Shown: piece by piece, positions 59,173 through 64,000 of the stretch | How positions within the stretch are numbered: the stretch's first letter is position 1 | Layout of the letters: every line of letters starts with the position of its first letter | Assembly: GCA_017559905.1 (NCBI GenBank) | Contig: JAFYQF010000015.1 | Location: forward strand, 124,001-188,000 | Direction of reading: 5' to 3' | Length of the DNA: 64,000 nt | Source: a bacterium | GTDB taxonomy: Bacteria; Cyanobacteriota; Vampirovibrionia; Gastranaerophilales; Gastranaerophilaceae | Made by a program: the position numbers and the translations under genes | The notes under the pieces: model-generated | The model's input: the letters and a program-made list of their open reading frames with translations, nothing else | What the model was told of the DNA's origin: nothing | The model's database searches: none

Positions 59173-59577
59173 TCTAACATTATAGCTAATTATGTCAGAT
59201 ACCCAAGGGATTCTTGTGAATTTACCCATAGCAGATGTTCCTGCAAGATAGAATAATAATAGGTATATTGCTGTTTGTATGATTGAAAATCCAAATATTA
59301 TTGGAGCATTAAGTACAAGCGCAATCTGTGCTGCAACTAGGTTTATAAATGGAATTAAACTCAAAATGTTTAACAAAAAGCCTAATACATAGCAAATCAA
59401 AACATACGCTAATGAAATAAAAATTGATTGAAATATATGGTACTGCAAAAACTTTGTCAGGTGAGATTGTCTAATTAAACCAATAATTAACCAAATAAAC
59501 CCTACAAATCCCATAGTAAGATAGCTTGTTACGGCGATTATTCTTTCTATTAAAAAGATTTGACGACTATTTTGCAT
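59170..59577 (-). CDS. Tic20-like small membrane protein
   Basis: 135 residues with about four membrane helices. The start E-R-I-I-A-V-T-S-Y-L, the mid F-L-Q-Y-H-I-F-Q-S-I-F-I-S and the end M-G-K-F-T-R-I-P-W-V-S-D-I correspond to the cyanobacterial/plastid Tic20/Ycf60 pattern (E-R-x-x-A-x-x-S-Y; F-x-Q-x-I/N-x-x-Q-A-I; G-x-Y-x-x-I-P-x-I-S-x-A). Plastid Tic20 is part of the inner-envelope import machinery; the role of bacterial homologues is unsettled. It directly follows a TPR gene (2 bases), so the two are likely co-expressed. Confidence 0.75.
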   Translation of the reverse strand: MQNSRQIFLIERIIAVTSYLTMGFVGFIWLIIGLIRQSHLTKFLQYHIFQSIFISLAYVLICYVLGFLLNILSLIPFINLVAAQIALVLNAPIIFGFSIIQTAIYLLLFYLAGTSAMGKFTRIPWVSDIISYNVR

Positions 59578-59579
59578 AT

Positions 59580-60647
59580 TTATACGCTTTCTATTTCACC
59601 ATTGCGTTTTTTGTCGATGTATTCATCAATTACTTGGATGTAAACAAGTTTGTGTTCATCATTATCAGGTTCAATTTTTATAGCAGCTCTGTATGATGCG
59701 ATAGCTTTTTCGATTTCGCCGTTCAAGTAGTGTGCGTTACCTAAAAGCATGTATGTTTGAGCATCGTTTGGTGCAATTTGTAGTGCTTGTTTATACAAAG
59801 CCATTGCTTCTTCAATTCTGCCAATGTTTGTATATAAGTTTGCTAATAATTGATAAGCATTAACTGCTTTTGGATTTGTTTCAATTGCACGTTTGTACAT
59901 TTCTATAGCAATATCGTTTTCTTTAAATTCAGAAAGTGCAATTGAATAGCAGATGTAAGCTTTGTAATTGTCGCCTTCCATTTTTAAAGCTTTTTCAAAA
60001 TATGAATATGCTTTTTCTCTTTCTTTCATAAGAGTTAATGTGTTACCAATGCAAATCGCAACGATTTTGTTGTCTGGATTAAGTGCAAAAACTCTTTTGT
60101 ACAAATCAAGCGCTGTTGCATAATCAAATAGTTTGAAACAAACATTACCCATGTCTACAAGCGCAGTAATGTTTTCAGGGTCTAAAGACAATGCTTTTTC
60201 GTAATATGCTCTTGCTTCAATATATTCTTCGAAATCTTGATATAAAAGTGCAATTGCATTGTATATTTCAGGGTTTGAAGAATACAAATCAATAGCTCTG
60301 TTATAGTAAAATAAAGCTTTTGAGAAGTTTTTCCATTCAGCAAAGACGTTACCGATATTGTAGTAAATCAGGTAGTTTTTAGGATTGATTTCCAATGCTT
60401 TGTTGTAGTAAGAAAGTGATTTTCTAAAATCTCTTTCATAAAACCACATTGTACCCATGCCAACCAACGCTTCAACATCATTTGGTGCAATAGTTAGCAA
60501 ACTTTCTAATACTGACATTACTTTGTCATAATCTTGTTGTTCAAGATAAAGTCTTGACAAAACGTGATAGTTTTCAGCGTTTTGTGGGTCTTTTGCCATT
60601 TTTAGAATAGCTTCTTCAATCTGTTTATTTAAATCTTTATTTTCCAT
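59580..60647 (-). CDS. TPR-repeat protein upstream of the Tic20-like gene
   Basis: 355 residues, about nine consecutive TPR units (Y-x-x-x-L-x-x-x-Y and A-L-x-x-N-P-x-N patterns; for example Y-Y-N-K-A-L-E-I-N-P-K-N near 80 and A-L-V-D-M-G-N-V-C-F near 160). There is no signal peptide or membrane helix. TPR scaffolds commonly receive unfolded or client proteins, which would suit coupling to a membrane protein, but no partner is proven. Confidence 0.88.
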   Translation of the reverse strand: MENKDLNKQIEEAILKMAKDPQNAENYHVLSRLYLEQQDYDKVMSVLESLLTIAPNDVEALVGMGTMWFYERDFRKSLSYYNKALEINPKNYLIYYNIGNVFAEWKNFSKALFYYNRAIDLYSSNPEIYNAIALLYQDFEEYIEARAYYEKALSLDPENITALVDMGNVCFKLFDYATALDLYKRVFALNPDNKIVAICIGNTLTLMKEREKAYSYFEKALKMEGDNYKAYICYSIALSEFKENDIAIEMYKRAIETNPKAVNAYQLLANLYTNIGRIEEAMALYKQALQIAPNDAQTYMLLGNAHYLNGEIEKAIASYRAAIKIEPDNDEHKLVYIQVIDEYIDKKRNGEIESV

Positions 60648-60731
60648 AATCTCACTCTTTCTTTGATTTAATTCTATACCATTACGTTAGTTTTGTAAAT
60701 CTATTGCGAAATGTAACAGAGCTTAAATATG

Positions 60732-60760
60732 AAAAAAGCCTGATATTAATCAGGCTTTTT
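60732..60760. terminator. Terminator after rsfS (usable from both sides)
   Basis: AAAAAGCCTGAT and ATCAGGCTTTTT arms separated by a short loop; it sits 4 bases beyond the rsfS stop on the minus strand. Confidence 0.88.
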
Positions 60761-60763
60761 CTG

Positions 60764-61159
60764 TTATACGTTATATTTTGAAAACTCTTTGGAATGTTCT
60801 CTCCATTCACTTTCAGGAATACTGAATGCGTTACTCCAAAATTTTTCAATAGCATAAGTTTCACGTTCGTCTTTGTGCAAAATATGGACAACAACATCGC
60901 CATAGTCAAGAAGATTCCAGCGGTTTTTGTTATCATTTTCAAATCGCATTGGTGGTCTGTCTAGTTCTTTTTTTGTACGTTCTTTGACTGTTTCCATCAA
61001 AGCTTTTACGTGAGGAGTAGAGTCTCCTGTTACTATAACGAAATAGTCAGCCAAAGATGAAACGTGGCTTATGTTCAAGATTGAAATTTCTTTGCCTAGT
61101 TTGTCGTCAAGCATTGCTGCTATAATGCAAGCTAATTTGTGTGAAGTTAATTGTTCCAA
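60764..61159 (-). CDS. rsfS: Ribosomal silencing factor RsfS
   Basis: 131 residues. The Iojap/YbeB family binds L14 on the 50S subunit and blocks subunit joining in starvation. Visible motifs are S-L-A-D-Y-F-V-I-V-T-G-D-S near 30, W-N-L-L-D-Y-G-D-V-V-V-H-I near 83-95 and a C-terminal Y-A-I-E-K-F-W. Downstream of rpiB by 11 bases on the same strand. Confidence 0.96.
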   Translation of the reverse strand: MEQLTSHKLACIIAAMLDDKLGKEISILNISHVSSLADYFVIVTGDSTPHVKALMETVKERTKKELDRPPMRFENDNKNRWNLLDYGDVVVHILHKDERETYAIEKFWSNAFSIPESEWREHSKEFSKYNV

Positions 61160-61170
61160 AGTGTTCCGTC

Positions 61171-61605
61171 CTATTCTATAATGTCTACACGGCGTTTGTG
61201 TCTTCCGCCTTCAAATCCTGTTTTCAACCAAATGTCAACGATATCAAGCGCCAAGTGTTCTCCAATAACACGTTCACCTAGACAAAGTACATTTGCGTTG
61301 TTGTGAGCTCTAGAAACTCTTGCTGAATATGTATCTCCGCATAGTGCAGCTCTAATTCCTCGAACTTTGTTAGCTGCAATTGACATACCGATACCTGTTC
61401 CGCAAATCAAGATACCTCTGTTTGATTTGCCTGAAATTACTCTTTCTGCTACTGCACGAGCAATCTCTGGGTAATCACAAGCTTCTCTTGTGTGTGTGCC
61501 CAAATCAACGTAAGGAATATTTCTAGATTTTAGATATTCTATAACTTTCTCTTTATAAATAAACCCACCGTGATCAGACCCAATTGCAACTTTCAAATCT
61601 TCCAT
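61171..61605 (-). CDS. rpiB: Ribose-5-phosphate isomerase B
   Basis: 144 residues from the ATG at 61605, after AAGGTG; the GTG at 61614 is too near the ribosome site. RpiB/LacAB signatures are G-S-D-H-G-G near residue 8, G-T-H near 38 and the active-site Cys in G-I-L-I-C-G-T-G-I-G near 68. H-N-N-A-N-V-L-C-L-G-E lies near 101. It interconverts ribose- and ribulose-5-phosphate. It is co-transcribed with rsfS. Confidence 0.96.
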   Translation of the reverse strand: MEDLKVAIGSDHGGFIYKEKVIEYLKSRNIPYVDLGTHTREACDYPEIARAVAERVISGKSNRGILICGTGIGMSIAANKVRGIRAALCGDTYSARVSRAHNNANVLCLGERVIGEHLALDIVDIWLKTGFEGGRHKRRVDIIE

Positions 61606-61741
61606 AATAAACACCTTCTTTCCTAAAATGCAGGACTAAATCCTTCTATAATTACAAAAATAATTATATAAGTTTTTCCTGAATCTTGCAAACCTTATAC
61701 ACATTTATGTTACAAATATTTTACTCAACAAAATTGATAAA

Positions 61742-62716
61742 TTATCTGTTTTTGATTCTATCTGCTTCCTCTAATACTCTGTCAATATCATCTAGGCTAG
61801 AAAATTCAATAATGTGATTTTTGCCATCTTTGTCTATAAATGGGTAACAATATCTGCCCTTTTCTATTACTACACCGTGCTCTGCACATTTTTTTAAATT
61901 TAGTCTAATATTTTTAATTGTTTCTTCTTTTTGTTTTCTTACTTCGTCAGCAGTTTTGCCAGTAAATTTGATTTTGTTGCCAAGTTCATCTATTACACCT
62001 GCGTAATAGTTTCCTTTGCTGTCTTTAGTTATGCCTTCTTTTTTCAACGCTTCGATTTCAGCTTTTTCTGCAGCAGCTTTTTTAGCTTCTTCTGCTTCTG
62101 CTTTAGCTTTTGCTTCATCAACAGCAGTTGTTTCTGGTTCAACTGGAGTTTCTTCTGTTTGTTCTGTTACAACTTCTTCTTCAACGCCAACAGGATTTGC
62201 TGGCGGTGCAGTTGGATCGGTGTCAACTGTTTCTGCTGGATTTTGAATTTCAGGTTGAGCTTGAGCTGCTTGTGCTGCGTTTTTCATAGCTGTTACTTGG
62301 TCAACTAATCCTTGAAATTTTGTATTTAATTCTTCAAGTGTTTTTTGGTTTTCTTGATATTGTGCGTTAAAACTTTCGTCATTTGTTGTTTGGGCTTTTG
62401 TATCGACCTTTCCTGAGTCACCGCCCCAGAAAGCTTGTGCAAATCCGCCAAATGCAGATAGCGCTGCTAATGCATAGTCACCGAAATTCATTTTATTTTC
62501 ATGCCCGTGACAGCATCCAGCTCCGAAATCTCCGTACATGCCCATATTTGGCATACCGTACATTCCAGCGCCCATACCATAGTTGCCGTAATTCATACCA
62601 AATCCGCCCATTGTGCCATAGTGATTTTGTTCTTTGGCATTAATGTTTAGCATAACAGGTCTTGCGCCCTGTCTGCCTGTTGGGATTATTGGTCTTCCGC
62701 CAACCATGTGTACCAT
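61742..62716 (-). CDS. Gly/Met/Tyr-rich protein of unknown function, paralogue 1
   Basis: 324 residues, not recognised. The N-terminus (about 1-85) has N-I-N-A-K-E-Q-N-H-Y-G near 24, then a run rich in Gly, Met, Tyr and Asn, C-C-H-G-H near 68, and a hydrophobic end A-F-W-G-G near 95. A coiled coil (about 110-145), a Pro/Thr/Val/Glu-rich linker, a Lys/Ala/Glu helix and a small globular end (about 235-324, with two Cys) follow. No signal peptide. It shares its head architecture with the gene at 62750. Its position suggests a structural or surface role, without proof. Confidence 0.7.
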   Translation of the reverse strand: MVHMVGGRPIIPTGRQGARPVMLNINAKEQNHYGTMGGFGMNYGNYGMGAGMYGMPNMGMYGDFGAGCCHGHENKMNFGDYALAALSAFGGFAQAFWGGDSGKVDTKAQTTNDESFNAQYQENQKTLEELNTKFQGLVDQVTAMKNAAQAAQAQPEIQNPAETVDTDPTAPPANPVGVEEEVVTEQTEETPVEPETTAVDEAKAKAEAEEAKKAAAEKAEIEALKKEGITKDSKGNYYAGVIDELGNKIKFTGKTADEVRKQKEETIKNIRLNLKKCAEHGVVIEKGRYCYPFIDKDGKNHIIEFSSLDDIDRVLEEADRIKNR

Positions 62717-62749
62717 TGTTTTTTATACTCCTTTATCAGTAATTGATAT

Positions 62750-63778
62750 TTATTCTGTTTCTGTTTGAGCTTTTGCTGCAGCTTCTTCTGCTGCTTTTTT
62801 AGCTTCTTCTTCTGTACTGAATTGACCATCAATTGGTTTTCCATTTACCAAGCCAACCCAGTGGTCATTTTCTTTTGTTGCTGTGCTTGTAAACATCGTT
62901 GCATTTTGTGCAAGTTCATATTTTGAAGTTTTTACGTCTTCTTGTTTTGCACCGTCAGCAATTTTGAATGTTTTACCGCCTACATTTATCTCTTTTGGAA
63001 GATGAATGTCGCCTTTAGGGAGTGCTTTTCCTTGGAAAATTTCTTCTGCGATTGCTTTAATTTCACTGTGTGTTAGAGCATTACCGTCAGCATCTTTGTA
63101 TAGTCCTGCAACAATGTTATATCCTGTGTATCCAGTTACAGTGCCGTCTTTGTTCTTCGATGCGCTAACGTTAAATGTAAATGTTGTTGTTTCTCCATCG
63201 ACTTTTTTAGTGCCAATTTCAGCTTGAGCTTTGTTTTTATCCTCAACGTCTTCAGCTCCTTCAATACCTTCAGCACCCTCGGCTCCATCTGCATATTGTG
63301 GAGGTACCTCTCCTGTCGTTACAGGTTGTTGTTTAGCTTTTAGTGCCGCAACTTCATCAACTTCTGCGTTGTGATTATCACTTCTTTTATTTTTTGTTTG
63401 TTCTATTAATTGTTTAGTTATTTGCTCCACTTGTTCTTTAAGCGTATCAATGGCTTCTTTTTGTTGTTGTAGCAATTCTTGTTGTTCTGGTGAAAGTTGT
63501 GGTTTTGAATCTACTCCACCAGCACCATCTTCGGCACCGCCCCATATAGCACCGGCAATGCCACCTAGTAGTCCTACTCCCATCATGATTTTGCCAAGCG
63601 TACCCATTCCACCATTGTCACAACCATAGGCGTGTTGACAATAGTTTGCTTGGTAAAAACCATTCATAGGCATCATACCGTAATAATTCTGTTTTTCGAT
63701 ATTGATGTTCACCATCCTCGGCATTGGAGTTCTGCGAGGGTGTCCAGCTATTAAGTGTTGTCTGCCTGCCATGTACAT
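62750..63778 (-). CDS. Gly/Met/Tyr-rich protein of unknown function, paralogue 2
   Basis: 342 residues, not recognised. The head carries V-N-I-N-I-E-K-Q-N-Y-Y-G-M-M near 23-36, a Cys pair (Y-C-Q-H-A-Y-G-C-D) and a glycine-zipper hydrophobic segment ending A-I-W-G-G-A near 83. It then has a Gln/Glu coiled coil (about 95-135) and a short repeat G-A-E-G-A-E-G-I-E-G-A-E near 165. The C-terminal domain is beta-rich and ends in an Ala/Lys/Glu helix. AGGAG is well placed at 9 bases. An AT-rich element at 63807-63825 lies 28 bases before the ATG. Confidence 0.7.
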   Translation of the reverse strand: MYMAGRQHLIAGHPRRTPMPRMVNINIEKQNYYGMMPMNGFYQANYCQHAYGCDNGGMGTLGKIMMGVGLLGGIAGAIWGGAEDGAGGVDSKPQLSPEQQELLQQQKEAIDTLKEQVEQITKQLIEQTKNKRSDNHNAEVDEVAALKAKQQPVTTGEVPPQYADGAEGAEGIEGAEDVEDKNKAQAEIGTKKVDGETTTFTFNVSASKNKDGTVTGYTGYNIVAGLYKDADGNALTHSEIKAIAEEIFQGKALPKGDIHLPKEINVGGKTFKIADGAKQEDVKTSKYELAQNATMFTSTATKENDHWVGLVNGKPIDGQFSTEEEAKKAAEEAAAKAQTETE

Positions 63779-63806
63779 AATCGTGTACTCCTAATTATAC
63801 TATCTT

Positions 63807-63825
63807 ATATATATAAAGTATATAA
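63807..63825 (-). promoter_or_regulatory. AT-rich promoter-like element shared with two other sites
   Basis: The minus strand reads TTATATACTTTATATATAT, identical over 19 bases to 7246-7264 on the plus strand. A shorter match (ATACTTTATATA) occurs on the minus strand at about 13538-13527, 30 bases before the ATG at 13496. Confidence 0.45.
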
Positions 63826-64000
63826 AATGTTATATAATTTCAGTGTTAAGCTTTTTTGTTACAATGCTTAATATATAAGATGTATAAAGTTTATATGCCC
63901 AAAAACAAGTCAAAACAATCGTTTGTGTAAAGCTATATATCAAGTCCTGTAAAAAGTTGTAGGCTTGAGGCAGTGTTAAGTTGAGGGTAATCTTCTATTT

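Noticed and set aside
61931-62308. A 125-codon Phe/Ser/Cys-rich plus-strand frame
   Set aside because: It mirrors the Glu/Ala/Lys-rich segment of the minus-strand gene and has no start signal.

Overview
The window is chromosomal DNA from an AT-rich, anaerobic, non-photosynthetic relative of Cyanobacteria, most likely a gut melainabacterium (Gastranaerophilales-like). Four observations support this. The ATP synthase operon has the cyanobacterial order a-c-b'-b-delta-alpha-gamma, with a duplicated b subunit and no beta or epsilon. There is a Tic20-like membrane protein. An SLH-domain envelope protein is present. The metabolism is fermentative: the [FeFe]-hydrogenase maturase HydG, a Na+-pumping oxaloacetate decarboxylase and pyruvate kinase are all here, and there are no photosynthesis genes. 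The placement comes from these features by eye, not from a phylogeny. I see no rRNA, tRNA, CRISPR array, insertion sequence or integrated phage.

Layout. 0-4 kb (minus): a five-gene operon with a stand-alone ClpX-type zinc finger, a helical protein of unknown function, ruvX, a DUF1292 protein and the start of a ClpC-like gene with three tandem Clp_N modules. 4-7 kb (plus): TPR lipoprotein, lgt, MFS transporter. 7-15 kb: pyruvate kinase, an SLH protein and several small or lineage-specific proteins, including two glycine-zipper proteins. 14.6-20.6 kb: an isocitrate/isopropylmalate-dehydrogenase-family gene, then thrC, hom, hydG and mnmA on the minus strand. 20.7-31.3 kb (mostly plus): an amidohydrolase-like protein that has lost its metal ligands, YjbQ, gpmI, a SNF2 helicase, rpsU, rsmE and a CCA-adding-type enzyme; a DUF2229-like gene lies on the minus strand. 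31.6-35 kb: two tandem paralogues of unknown function. 35-40.4 kb (minus): ATP synthase, with a zinc-finger membrane protein inserted between alpha and gamma. 40.5-44.6 kb (plus): birA-oadG-oadA-oadB. 45-50 kb: a PurN-like enzyme, glgC, a pair of unknown membrane proteins and a sigma/anti-sigma pair. 49.7-53.3 kb (minus): a LeuC/aconitase-family gene, an odd lipoprotein and a homocitrate/isopropylmalate-synthase-family gene. 53.4-64 kb: TPR proteins, a histidine kinase, a phosphodiester glycosidase, the Tic20-like protein, rsfS, rpiB and two paralogous Gly/Met/Tyr-rich proteins at the right edge.

How it fits together. OadA/B/G with its adjacent biotin ligase can export Na+ while decarboxylating oxaloacetate. 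The c subunit of the neighbouring ATP synthase looks proton-binding, so the two gradients may serve different purposes. The three enzyme families at 14.6, 49.7 and 52.0 kb can make up leucine synthesis, homocitrate synthesis or an anaerobic citrate-to-2-oxoglutarate branch.

The most promising leads are the Clp-related operon at the left edge, a recurrent polar N-terminal leader ending in Phe-(Lys/Ser/Gly)-Gly-like residues on unrelated lineage-specific proteins, a hairpin that would bury the ribosome site of the LeuC-like gene, two likely leaderless genes, and a terminated transcript without a recognised gene near 7.3 kb. Promoters are mostly textbook sigma-70 type with 16-17 bp spacers; this was checked by counting bases.
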